DNA from: Isoetes taiwanensis
Lineage: Eukaryota; Streptophyta; Lycopodiopsida; Isoetales; Isoetaceae
Direction: 5' to 3'
Assembly: GCA_021234155.1 (NCBI GenBank)
Contig: JAJEKV010000050.1
Coordinates: forward strand, 4,888,550-4,952,549
Length of the DNA: 64,000 nt
Both the position numbers and the translations under genes were made by a program. The notes beneath the pieces are model-generated. The model was not told the DNA's origin. It saw only the letters and a list, made by a program, of their open reading frames with translations, and did not search any database. Of the stretch, positions 21,771 through 31,463 are shown piece after piece; the stretch's first letter is position 1; the number at the start of each line of letters is the position of its first letter.

Positions 21771-22060
21771 CCCTAGTCCTAATCTCTTCAGTTTGTCTTC
21801 TATGGTTAAGTATGTGACTAAAAGTGTCTAATGTACAGCCTTATGGCTAGATGTGTGTATAATCGCTACTTTTGTACTATATGACCCTAAGTTTTTGTTA
21901 AAGATATATCTCCAATGTAACTGTTACTTTGACTTATTAATAGAGCTCTTTTCTTCCATTCGCTTGGACTGTCTTTATTATTATTTCCTAGCACTATTTA
22001 AAATGATCTTTTTTTTTTGTGTGACCCGTGGTATCACAATAATTGTCCTTATACCTTCTT
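21771..22060 (+). other. Spacer upstream of gag in element A
   Basis: AT-rich with no coding potential. A CTATTTAAAATG stretch near 21990 is TATA-like, and a poly-T tract is at about 22012-22019. The short match TGGTATCACA at 22030 resembles a primer-binding site but lacks an LTR end before it. Confidence 0.4.
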
Positions 22061-23149
22061 ATGGTCAATATAGACGGTGTACGTAACGCCTCATGGCAGA
22101 CACCCTCGAATGCTAGCAGATTAACACCTGATCAAGAACTCATGTTGATGAAGCGGCAGTTAGTAGAGCTCCAAGCTTATGTGTTAAATGCCAACCCACC
22201 ACAGCACACACAGGAAGACGGGCCGGAGTTACCTCCGTTACCACCAAGTCCACCGCCACAGCAACCACCTGCACCAGAACTGGTCCCTGTACCCGCACAA
22301 AGGAGGCACTGTTCCAAACGTCGTCGAAGTTCCTCTACGGATAGTGCCACATCGTCACAATCAGCCACTTCTGTGTCCTCTGAGTCGTCTGTATCATCTG
22401 GTGACCATGCAAAGCGCCGGGACAAGGAGTACCATAAGACGGTTGATACGGCCATAACCAGTATATGGAAAAACAGGAAATTGTACCAGTTTGATGGGAA
22501 ATCTAGAGCCGGCCTGAATGCGGAGTCCTGGTTGGACGAAATGAAGGAGTTTAGGAAATCCTATGGCATGACGGAGAAAGATACAGGGAAAGTTGCCACC
22601 ACAAACCTTACAGGAGCTGCTCGTATCTGGTGGAAGGGCTATGCCAGAGCCAAGCATCTGGACAGAAGCATGTGCAAGTTCAAAAAGTTTGCCAAAGCTT
22701 TTAAGTCGCATTATGTGCCTCGTGCGCACAAATGCCAACAAATTCAGACTTTTTACATGTTAGAGCAGAAGGGTATGTCAGTTCAGGCCTACACTGATGA
22801 ATTCATGCGCTTGAGGCTGTACGTGCTGGGAATGAACGAAAAGAGGGCAGTGGAGGGTTACATTGAAGGGTTGGCCCCATCAATTAAACAAATGGTTAAG
22901 GCCATAGACCCGAAATCAGTTGCAGAGGCTGAGGCTAAGGCATTGAGCCTTGAAGAGGACGCACCACGAAACCAGTACCAGCGCCCCGCCTCTTACTCGC
23001 AGCCACGCCCATACACACCCTACAAGGCCCGTTCACCAAGTCCTGGGCCTTCTCAGCAGAACTCTAACGGTCGCCAGGAAAAAAAAGTCACCTTCAGCAT
23101 GCCCGACAAACCGAACAATGTCGGTAAGGAAGTTCGGAACCTCTTATAG
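22061..23149 (+). CDS. Gag polyprotein of element A
   Basis: Open for 362 residues from ATG 22061 (MVNIDGVRNAS). A leucine/glutamine helix leads into a proline-rich and then a serine-rich low-complexity stretch. A gag capsid domain follows from about residue 140, with LYQFDGKSRAGLNAESWLDE, AARIWWKGYA, FKSHYVPRAHK and a YTDEFMRLRLYV segment, ending in a GYIEGLAPSIKQMV block as in chromovirus gag. The stop TAG at 23147-23149 is immediately followed by in-frame residues (SIPKEAREQLRKEKACYRC) that normally lead into the CCHC knuckle, so the stop may be a mutation. The knuckle has C-x2-C-x4-H but lacks its last cysteine. Confidence 0.85.
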   Translation: MVNIDGVRNASWQTPSNASRLTPDQELMLMKRQLVELQAYVLNANPPQHTQEDGPELPPLPPSPPPQQPPAPELVPVPAQRRHCSKRRRSSSTDSATSSQSATSVSSESSVSSGDHAKRRDKEYHKTVDTAITSIWKNRKLYQFDGKSRAGLNAESWLDEMKEFRKSYGMTEKDTGKVATTNLTGAARIWWKGYARAKHLDRSMCKFKKFAKAFKSHYVPRAHKCQQIQTFYMLEQKGMSVQAYTDEFMRLRLYVLGMNEKRAVEGYIEGLAPSIKQMVKAIDPKSVAEAEAKALSLEEDAPRNQYQRPASYSQPRPYTPYKARSPSPGPSQQNSNGRQEKKVTFSMPDKPNNVGKEVRNLL

Positions 23150-23199
23150 TCTATTCCCAAAGAGGCCCGAGAGCAGCTCCGCAAAGAGAAGGCATGTTA

Positions 23200-23850
23200 C
23201 AGGTGTATGCGGCTTGGGCATGGCCATGGCCGATCTGGATGGGGATGATCTCGAGTCTACGCTACCTGTCGACGAGGAGGCTCCCGAGTACATTCACGGT
23301 GCGTTCCATATCCTTGCAGCCATTGAAACCGGCAATGCTGAAAGTCAGCCTGCCGTTATTTCTACTATAGGTCAGGTAGACAGTAAGCCTTTCATAATTC
23401 TTATGGATACGGGAAGTACACATAATTTTGCTTCTCCTAGAATGGCCCAGGTATTGCAGCTTGAGACTTTAAGGTCCCGACCGAAACCTGTTACTTTAGC
23501 CAGTGGTAAGATCAGACATTAACCTCAAAATGCAACTGCCAGGTGCACCAGTTGCAATGGGTGCTGAGCTAATGGACATTGGCAAGTATGATTTGATTGT
23601 GGGCATGGAATTCTTGGCATCCACAAAAGCTAATATAGACTGCGAAAAATGGGAGGTTACCTTCAACGCAGCTAATGGAGCCCGCGTAACCATAAAAGGT
23701 GATCCATTCAACCCTATTATGCAGTCTATGTCCATCAGGCAGTTAGATAAAGCTATACGCAGGGACAAGTTACTTTGCGTTATCAGGCTTGCATCCATTG
23801 AGTCGGATGCTAAACAGAAGCAAGTAGTTGATGCGTTGCCAGAGAGCATT
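23200..23850 (+). pseudogene. Retropepsin of element A, frameshifted
   Basis: The frame over 23200-23520 carries the active site MDTGSTHNF (Asp codon at 23406), the standard retroviral-type aspartic protease motif. The frame then shifts near 23505 into the pol frame, where the second half ([12 protein letters not shown] and a following [10 protein letters not shown] strand) continues. The enzyme would cleave the Gag-Pol polyprotein. The frameshift separates its two halves. Confidence 0.83.
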
Positions 23851-25200
23851 GCTGATCTTCTCAGCGAATTTAGCGATCTCTTTCCAGACGAGATCCAGAA
23901 ACTTCCTCCATTCAGAGGGGTAGAATGTGAGATAGCTTTGGAACCAGGTGTTAAGCCTACTAGTAAGGCCCCGTACCGTGTGAGTCTCCCTGAATTGGCA
24001 GAGCTTAAGAAGCAACTTCAAGAGTTACTAAACCTAGGTTTCATTCGGCCTAGTGTTTCGCCTTTTGGCGCTCCTATCCTGTTTGTTAAAAAGAAGGATG
24101 GCTCCTTGAGGATGTGTATTGATTATCGGCAGCTCAATAAGCATACCATCAAGAATCGTTATGCTTTGCCTAGGGCAGACGTTCTTATGGACCAGTTGCA
24201 AGGGGCCAAGTACTTCTCAAAGATTGATTTACGCTCCGGATATCACCAAATAAGAATTAAAGAGGAGGACATCCATAAGTCTGCTTTCTGCACTAGATAT
24301 GGGCATTATGAATTTACCGTTATGCCTTTTGGATTAATTAATGCCCCCGCAACCTTTATGCGACTAATGAATGATGTCTTCCGAGAATACTTGGATGATT
24401 TTGTTGTTATTTTCTTTGACGGCATCCTCATCTATAGTAAAACCCTAGAGGAACATGAGAAGCATCTTCGGCTAGCCCTACAAAAGATGAGACGTCACCA
24501 GCTCTTTGCCAAGCTCTCTAAGTGTAAGTTTGCCACCCCCAAGGTGGATTATTTAGGCCATGTGATTTCAGCTGAGGGAATTGCAACCGATCTAGCAAAA
24601 ATAGAGGCAGTCAAGGATTGGCCGATTCCAAGTAATGTGTCGGAGGTCCGAAGTTTCTTGGGACTGGCAGGCTATTACCGGAAATTTGTTAAGGATTTCG
24701 CAAAGATTGCAGCACCTCTTACCGACCTTACGAAGCATGAGAAAATGAAGGATTGGATGGCACATTGGAAAGCAAAGGTCCAGATCAGTTTTCAGATGCT
24801 TAAGGATGCTTTGACGTCCGCACCAGTCCTCACATTGCCGGATTCAGAGAAGGATAAGTCAGTAGCAACAGATGCCAGTAAGATTGCTACCGGGGGAGTC
24901 CGCATGCAAGAAGGGAGGGTTATCACCTACGATTCTAAGAAAATGAATGAGACCGAACAGCGATACCCTACCCACGATCAGGAATTGTTGGTTGTTGTTC
25001 GCGCTTTGCGTATATGGAGACACTACCTTCTTGGTAGGAGATTTCAGCTTGATACGGATCATCAAAGTCTCCGTTATCTAACAACCCAGCCAAATCTCAA
25101 CCTCCGTCAGAGAAGATGGATGGAATTTCTGGAGGAGTATGATTTTGAGATTATATATAAGCCTGGGAAACACAATGTGGTTGCGGATGCGTTATCACGC
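23850..25200 (+). pseudogene. Reverse transcriptase and RNase H of element A, RT active site mutated
   Basis: One open frame (from 23503) holds all RT blocks: [70 protein letters not shown] and [13 protein letters not shown]. The catalytic motif reads [10 protein letters not shown] instead of Y-x-D-D-ILIYS: tyrosine is Phe and the second aspartate is Gly (codon 24421), which should abolish polymerisation. RNase H follows with [11 protein letters not shown], the [15 protein letters not shown] glutamate block, TDHQSLRYL and [12 protein letters not shown]. The order PR-RT-RH-INT identifies Ty3/gypsy. Confidence 0.9.
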
Positions 25201-25399
25201 CATCCCTTGGTAACCCGAACCCATTGTAACGTAATTTCCACACTCACCAGCGAGTTTGGAAAACAAATAGAGCAAGCCTTAGCCACGGATCCAGAGTTTC
25301 GTGAAGTGTGGGATAGTTTAGCTAAGGAGGCACGCATCGATAAGGAACGTGAAGCTTTCCGTTCGTATAAGAAAGACGGCAACTTGTTATATTACAAGG

Positions 25400-26228
25400 A
25401 TAAGTTGTGTGTGCCTGAGACTTCAGGAGTACGTAAGTTTATTCTCCATGACACACACAACAGCCCTATCGCTGGCCATGCAGGTTTTGTGAAGACCTAC
25501 TTTAAAATTCGCTCCAGCTATTTTTGGCCGTCTATGAAGAAGGACATCGCCAGGTATATTAAGCAGTGTCAGGTGTGTCAGCAAACCAAGGCTGAGCAAC
25601 TGAGAATTCCAGGAGAGTTACAACCTCTAGATGTGCCCAATGCTAAGTGGGAAGTGATAACCATGGATTTCATTATGGGCCTTCCACGTACTCTCCGTGG
25701 ATATGATGCATTGATGGTGTGGTCGACAAATTATCCAAAATGGCTCATTTCTTGCCATGTCGTACCACGGATACAGCATTCGATACCGCTTTGCTGTTTA
25801 CCAAGGAGATCTTCAGATTGCATGGAATGCCACGGGTTATAGTATCCGACAGGGATCCCAAATTCGTGAGTGCGTTCTGGAAAGATTTCTTTGCCACCAT
25901 CCAAACCAAGCTTGCTATGAGTACGGCATATCATCCTCAGATGGATGGTCAGTCAGAGCGTACCAATCGTATTATAGAGGATATGCTACGAAGTTATGTG
26001 TGGAGTAAGCAATCACAATGGGCTGACTATATTTATCTGGTCGAATTTGCCTATAACAGCATGAAACAGGAGTCTTCCAGAATGTCTCCCTTTATGATAA
26101 ATTATGGTTACCAATGCCTTACTCCAGACACATGGCATAATCCCGTTTCTAAAGTGGAGGTTTCTCAACAACTCCTCTTGGAAATGCAAGCTTTGGTTGA
26201 AGAAGTTCATGGTTACTTATTGGCTGCA
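25400..26228 (+). pseudogene. Integrase of element A, frameshifted and truncated
   Basis: The zinc finger is present ([16 protein letters not shown] ... [10 protein letters not shown], an HHCC pattern at about 25448-25590). The core follows with [10 protein letters not shown]. One base is lost near 25715 relative to the sister copy, shifting the frame. The second frame (25719 on) has [10 protein letters not shown] and QSERTNRIIEDML, giving all three D, D and E residues. It breaks off after GYLLAA at about 26228, so the C-terminal domain and chromodomain, seen in the sister at 10313-10700, are missing. Confidence 0.88.
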
Positions 26229-26640
26229 CTTCGAATTGGTCGAAGCTGCACTTGCTCCAAGATCGAATCCACACTCCGGGGCTGCTGCACTAGACTATGC
26301 CACAACAAACGGTGCTCGAAACGGAGTTTCGAGTGCATAGATGGGTCTCAGGTGCTAGGGTCAGGAAAAGAGGTTTAGGGTTAGGGTTTAGGCTAATATA
26401 AGTTAGAGTCCACATGGGATGCCACGTGGCATCAATGGGGTGGGGCCGTGTGGTGGTTGCCCAATAGGATGAGGCCATGTGGAAATGGGCCTTATCCTAA
26501 GGTTATCTAAGTTAAGCCTTTGACTTAGATGTGCACCCATTGCCACTTCCTAAGGTATACAAGGCTACAAGGGTAGACTTGTATAGTGACGGGTCCAGGA
26601 ATATACGTATTTATTTCGTATATTCCCCTGGAATGTCACA
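26229..26640 (-). repeat. Fragment of a different LTR, minus orientation
   Basis: The right end reads GGAATGTCACA, so on the minus strand it starts TGTGACATTCCAG. This resembles the TGTGACGTTCCACG start of the element A LTR, and both continue with ATACGTAT-rich palindromic sequence, but the rest differs. The left end is cut where element A integrase begins. It probably belongs to a related chromovirus inserted in the RT of the neighbouring gypsy element. It contains about three TTTAGGG-like units near 26371-26393. Confidence 0.55.
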
Positions 26641-26790
26641 GGGGTGACTGGGAATGTCGAATAAACCCAGTTCCAAGATTCTCCTCGATATAGGTCCGCA
26701 AAGTCTTTAATTCTGTTGGCGACAAGCCATAGATAGGGCCAAATGGCGGGTCGTCCTTGGTTGAAGATCAATGGGGCAGTCATAAGGATG
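26641..26790 (-). pseudogene. RT N-terminus of the minus-strand gypsy element
   Basis: The frame contains [19 protein letters not shown] and [13 protein letters not shown], a weathered version of the [13 protein letters not shown]...GFIRxSxSPV entry to gypsy RT. It ends at the junction with the LTR fragment. Catalytic parts are absent. Confidence 0.7.
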
Positions 26791-27115
26791 ATGCTCCGGA
26801 AGCTTGCTGGCTTTGGCCTTATCAAAAATATCGCCGAAATCCTTGTACTTATCAGGAAGGACAGGAGCAAACTTTCTGAAGCAGAGCTAGTCGAAGGATG
26901 GACTTGGATTGCAAATGCTGATCTGGGATCTTGCCTACCAGATCTAATAAACTTGTGAAGAGAGATCTTCGAAATACGGAGCTGAGTGCATGAAGAAGCC
27001 TCTACAAAAGCAAGATCAAGAACAGGAGCGAGAGCAGGAACAGGAGCAGAAGTAGGAGCAACTGGGACAGGAACTGGAGCAGGAACTAGAACAAGAACTG
27101 GAGCTGGGACATCAT

Positions 27116-27823
27116 CTAAAATATGGTCAGAATCTGAGACATGAGCTGGAGCAGAGACAAGAGCCAAATCGGGACGTGGAGCAAAAACAGGAATATCAAG
27201 GACATAATCAGGGGCTCACGATACTGTATGGACTGAAGTAGATATCTGTGCAGAGCCTGAACTACAGGTGAACTGGAACTAGAGCTCGAACCAGCAAACC
27301 GAAAGGATCTAGTACGCCAATCAATCTGTGGGTTATGTAGCTCGAGCCAGGGCAGACCCAAGACTACTGGCGCATGTGGGCTAGCAATGAGATTGAAGGA
27401 AATGCTACAAGAAGCTCCCTCGAACAAAACATGAAGAGATGCAGTACATTCTGTGACTGTGCCTGAAGAGATCTCACGCCCACCAATCACATTAACAGAG
27501 CTAGGATGCTCGATCCTGCTCCTAATGGCGTGCTTAGTAGCGAATATACTATCCATGAAGCAGGCATTCACACCACGATCAAGTTGCGCCATCGTCTCTA
27601 TCCTCCCATCCTCCGACTCCAATGAAATAGAGATAAAAAAATCTTTCCTGACCTTGTCCAAGGGAATAAAATCTTCGTCACATGTGGGAGGAGTTGAAGG
27701 AATGTCAGGCAACCGTCGAGAGACTCCTACTACTCGGACGGGGCTCGAACGATTTTCGACTGATTTGAGTGCTTCACAGGGCATCCACGAGCAATATGAC
27801 CAGCTCCTCCACAGTAGAGGCAA
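27116..27823 (-). pseudogene. Retropepsin region of the minus-strand gypsy element
   Basis: An open frame of ~235 codons. A protease-like fold is indicated by AQLDRGVNACFMD (D-R-G in place of D-S/T-G, so the catalytic site is altered) and, further on, VVLGLPWLELHNPQIDWRTR, a strongly conserved block just before RT in many gypsy pol proteins. The end of the frame turns into low-complexity repeats in which alanine and proline alternate. Confidence 0.75.
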
Positions 27824-28657
27824 AGATTAGCCTCTCTTCGATGCTGCTTCTCGGCGGCAGATAAAGGTCCTCGAACTGCCCGATCAATCTGCATAGGCTC
27901 AGGTCTGGACTTGTTGGATTCTATAGATGAAACCGAGGAAGGCATAGCTACAGGCGCTTGTGTGATTTGGAAGACCTGACTACGTCTCTCCTGCCTGCGT
28001 TTGAAGATCCGATTATCACATCGAACTGCAAATTTGATGGCTTCTTCCAAAGTCTGAGGGTCCTCCATAGACAATAGCATATCTTTGACATCCTCGCGTA
28101 ACCCCCTTCGAAAACAATCTCATCGTGCAACATCATCCCAGGCAGTATCTACCACAATTTGACGAAATTCCGATGCATATACTGAAGCTGGACGAGAGCC
28201 TTGAAGCTGGACGAGAGCCTTGCCTTATATTGCAAAGTTTTGTGACTGCTGTGCACTGACGATCGGTGTCTTCAAAGCATGCCTTGAGCTCTGCAGTGAA
28301 TAAAGCAAAATTTTGCAGCTCGGGAGCCCCTTTCTCCAGCAGGGGGGCAAATCAACTCAAGGCTGACCCAGAAACAAGAGAACCAACTAGTCCGACCTGT
28401 TCTCGATCTGTAGGATACCTGTGAGGGTGGAGCCAAATAACAAGACGGATCTGGTTCAAAAAACCTCCGAGCTTGGATCTAGTGCCATCAAATTTTTCTG
28501 GCAGGCTGGTCTTAGGTTCCGATGGCCTCCTCCCAAAGCTAGAGGCCGACTCATGAGAAGCTAGCCATTCGTGGAGCTCCTTATTATCCAACTGCAACTG
28601 CTGGCATACTTGAACAAGTTGCTGGACCTGCTGTAATAAGGATGAAACCTCCTCCAT
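27730..28657 (-). pseudogene. Gag of the minus-strand gypsy element
   Basis: It starts at ATG 28657 with a glutamine-rich coiled coil (SLLQQVQQLVQVCQQLQL), then a capsid-type domain. A frameshift near 28352 interrupts it, and the C-terminal part (28080-27730) contains the knuckle CLYCGGAGHIARGC, a complete C-x2-C-x4-H-x4-C zinc finger for RNA binding. A short internal direct repeat at about 28183-28222 (an 18-bp unit twice) adds an insertion. Non-functional here. Confidence 0.78.
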
Positions 28658-28739
28658 AGAGACGAGAATCGCCCAATATGGATAAAAAAATCCTTAGGAT
28701 CAGAGAAGGCAAGAACCTGTAAGGGATTCCAGTTCAAAC

Positions 28740-29200
28740 TGTCATAAACCTATGCGAGAACAAGGAAAAAACGCAGAAAATATGCAAGAAATACGGAAGA
28801 AATACGCTAAGATCGGCAAAGAATCTGATATATGAACAGGAATCAAGAGTACAATGCCCCGAAGGCAAGCAGGAACACGAGACAGATGCCTAGAAGGCTC
28901 AAGACTGGCTGGAATGGTTCGACAAGAAGGAGGTGCCTCCTTATATATCTAGGCCAACGGTCAGGATCGCACCATTCCAATGGATGAGATCGCACCAAGT
29001 GTCATGCATACATTTAGGTTCTAGAATATTCTAGAACCTTCTGGAGATAATCCCACATATGGGGAAGACGTGAAGAAATGTATTTAACGAACATTGGTAG
29101 CGCACATCCAGTTCCGAAAATCACATCCATCCTTCCTAAAAGCGCTGGAATTACAACTCTATCCTCCCTGTACTGCCCTATTCGTATGGGAGCTATCACA
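28740..29200 (-). repeat. 5' LTR of the minus-strand gypsy element
   Basis: The plus-strand boundaries are TGTCATAAACC at 28740 and GAGCTATCACA ending at 29200, giving TG...CA ends and a length of 461 bp. A TATATAAGG box on the minus strand (about 28940-28950) precedes a leader to gag. Inside, TGGAATCCCTTACAGG, 8 bases from the LTR, may be the primer-binding site. The second LTR is not in the window. Confidence 0.65.
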
Positions 29201-31463
29201 AAGTTGTCACGTTGACTTTTAAGGCCCTTTAATCCCTGAACAATTATAACTTAGGTCTGCAAATCATAGATAGCACGCCTAACTTGTTTGCCAGGTCTTG
29301 CGATATAAAGTCATGCGTTGCACCATCTTCAAGTAAGTGTCACTTCCTAGTCTTTTGTTGAGTCCATCTTAAGAAGCCATGTTTTTGATGCCTCTTTGTT
29401 AGCTCCAGATAAACTCTTCGAATAAGTTCAGCTGTTCATGGAACACCTCTGCTAAAGACCTAGCTGGGAGGAAACCTTCAGGTTTTGAGCTCATCGGAAA
29501 AGACGCCTGGAAGCAATCCAGGCCTGCAGTCCAATCGTATCGCGACACTTGTCATCGATTCTTTCTCTGAAAATCGTGCAGGAAATTTACTCGTTGTTCT
29601 GCCATTTTTTTACCTGGCGTTCTGTTTTTTTTTACTGTTTATTCTGTTGTTTTCACATGCTGTTCTGATTTTTGTCGCCACGTGGCGGCGTTGGATTGGT
29701 TCCAGGCGTCTTTTCCGGTAGGGCAAAGTCCCTTCGGGCTTGATTCCAGAGGGTCAACCAAGCCTCCCCGCTCCGCGGGTCGGCAGGGTTTCCCCTCCGA
29801 AATCAAGCCCGGAGGGACTTTCCCTTATTCAGAAACTCCCTTTAGAGGCCTTCTTTGGCGATTTTTAGTATACGTATCAATATCTTGGCTGTGCCTATCC
29901 ACTGTCGTTGGATGTCGATCTAGGTAGACAAACGACTATGAAAAAATCATATTCTAGAAAAAGTCCGTTCCCAAAATCCTTCGCCATTTTGCATCTCGTT
30001 CTGACTGACCTTTATGTAACCGTAGTCCTAATCCGGCCTCCGACATATTGGAGAACGTTTTTAGAAGCAAAGAAAACCGATTGCTTGTTTTATAGGTAAG
30101 TTTCTCATTCCTGATTTGGCTTGTTAAGCTAAAACAACGATTGTTGTGAAATTGTTACGTAGATCAGATTGCGTTGTATTGAGGTGCTGCGGCGGTCTTT
30201 TCTTGGCTCAGGCCGTTTAATAAGGCATCCATAGACGACAATGGTTATTTCAATTTTCGTCTTGTCCCTCAAAATTTCTCTAAATTCTACTGCAGAATTT
30301 CTCTAAATTTTATAGCCCTGGCCTTTTTGTTTCTGTAGTGTCCTAAGCCCAAGGCCATTGCTTTTAAGCTAATTCTTGAGATGTGGATGTGCACATAGAT
30401 GTTCAACAAACCTGCCTATAGATCTCACCCCGTCCCTGCTTCATGTAGCTACGATAGTAAGAAGGAAGATTGCAATCCACCAAATAAACCACCCTTCACT
30501 GGTGACTGTAACTCCAACAGTCACAAAAAGCAACTATATCTGTCATGTTATTGAAACATTATATGTGAAGAACATTTTATTGAAGTATGGTCCTGATAAC
30601 CCTATCAAATTGCTGCTTAAGATACTTGCCTGGATAAGACCACAATATATAACAAGTTGGAGTTATGAATCCTGCCAATGAAGTGAGGCTCAAGTGAGGC
30701 TCATGTGACGAGATTGATAGCAATACCGCGAATTTGACAAAAGCAAATATTGTCAGGGTTTCAACTCCTGCTTAGGTACAAATCATGGCAACTGCAAACG
30801 TTTTAGAACCTTCATTATCCTTTGTTGTTTGTTCACCCAATTATCATTCTGCTTCTGTATATTCAATACCATTGCTAAAGCTGTTATATATTTCTTTACT
30901 AAGCTATTCAGAATCCCTAAAGAACCAATGCCCCTGGAAACAATGCTATTTCTACAATATACAGTGACACAAAGTTATGCCATTGGGAAGAGACAATGGA
31001 GGCCGATAGATAGCAATGTTCAAATAGGATATGGTCTTTGTATGATTGGTAATGAATTGGTTAAAGCCAGGTTGCCTGGAAAAGAACCAGGTCAAAATAC
31101 CAGATTCAGCCTTGTTCCATGCCTATGCACAGCAACAACTGCAACGTGAGCAAAGTTGTACGGAATGTCGGTAATGCCTGTCCACAAGCTCTGCTACAAA
31201 AATCAATAATATGTTATCAGATCACAAAGAATCAGCAAACTTGTCATCAGCTACTTCCTCTAAGATGATGTTCGGGATCCTATTGTTGTCCCATGCAGAG
31301 AGAACTGAGAAGTTTGCAATTGCTCAAATTCTAACTAATGCTGTGACGTTATTGTATACTCTGCTGCAAACCAAACTATAGTATTATCAGCACATTAGCA
31401 CCTGACCTAAAATTTTACATGGACTTATCCTAAGCCATTACATGTTGATCTATGAAAATATAT
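29201..31463. other. Non-genic stretch, possible upstream region of the CFAP100 gene
   Basis: No protein family is recognised in any frame. It contains the compound inverted repeat at 29495-29825. A sequence ending TTTTATAG followed by GTAAGTTTC at about 30092-30105 looks like an exon end with a strong splice donor and might be a 5' UTR exon of the gene to the right, but no coding support exists. Several open frames of 60-106 codons (for example 30829-31149) show no homology and no codon signal. Confidence 0.4.
29495..29825. repeat. Compound inverted repeat (two adjacent hairpins)
   Basis: Arm 1 at 29495-29519 pairs with 29693-29717 (24 of 25 bases). Directly after it, arm 2 at 29720-29747 pairs imperfectly with 29799-29825. 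The second stem encloses a GC-rich loop with CCGCTCCGCGGG. Neither pair carries a coding region. It could be a foldback element, a hairpin RNA source or remnants of a TIR element. Confidence 0.7.

Larger units (their letters stand above)
4306..26228 (+). mobile_element. Element A: large plus-strand chromovirus-type Ty3/gypsy retrotransposon with extra ORFs, interrupted by nested insertions
   Basis: After the nested insertions at 8050-12948 and 14095-21229 are removed, one plus-strand element remains: LTR (4306-5384, 5' part lost to another insertion), primer-binding site (5386-5397), leader, ORF1 with a histone H3 fold, ORF2, ORF3, gag, protease, RT, RNase H and integrase up to 26228. LTR and pol belong together because the sister copy at 8050-12948 joins the same LTR family to a near-identical integrase. 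The missing integrase C-terminus, polypurine tract and 3' LTR can be seen in that sister. A full copy would be roughly 13 kb by inference. Frameshifts, stops and a damaged RT active site make this copy non-autonomous. Confidence 0.8.
26641..29200 (-). mobile_element. Ty3/gypsy element, minus strand, 5' half, degraded
   Basis: On the minus strand: LTR (29200-28740), leader, gag from ATG 28657, a CCHC knuckle (about 27834-27787), retropepsin (about 27700-27300) and the start of RT (about 26790-26641), where it is cut by the LTR fragment ending at 26640. Gag and protease are split over several frames. The gag N-terminus (PEKFDGTRSKLGGFLNQIRL) resembles gags of the Tf2-like type found in fungi, animals and some non-seed plants, and differs from element A. 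Confidence 0.82.

Noticed and set aside
22025-22045. Second primer-binding site before gag (TGGTATCACA)
   Set aside because: No LTR end (…CA) precedes it and the match to the tRNA-Met site stops after eight bases. The real site is at 5386.
26371-26393. Interstitial telomere tract
   Set aside because: Only about three TTTAGGG-like units; such telo-box runs are common in plant promoters and LTRs.
29900-31150. CRISPR array, bacterial operon or organelle DNA anywhere in the window
   Set aside because: Spliced genes, LTR elements and plant-type introns throughout; no regular spacer-repeat pattern and no organelle genes.
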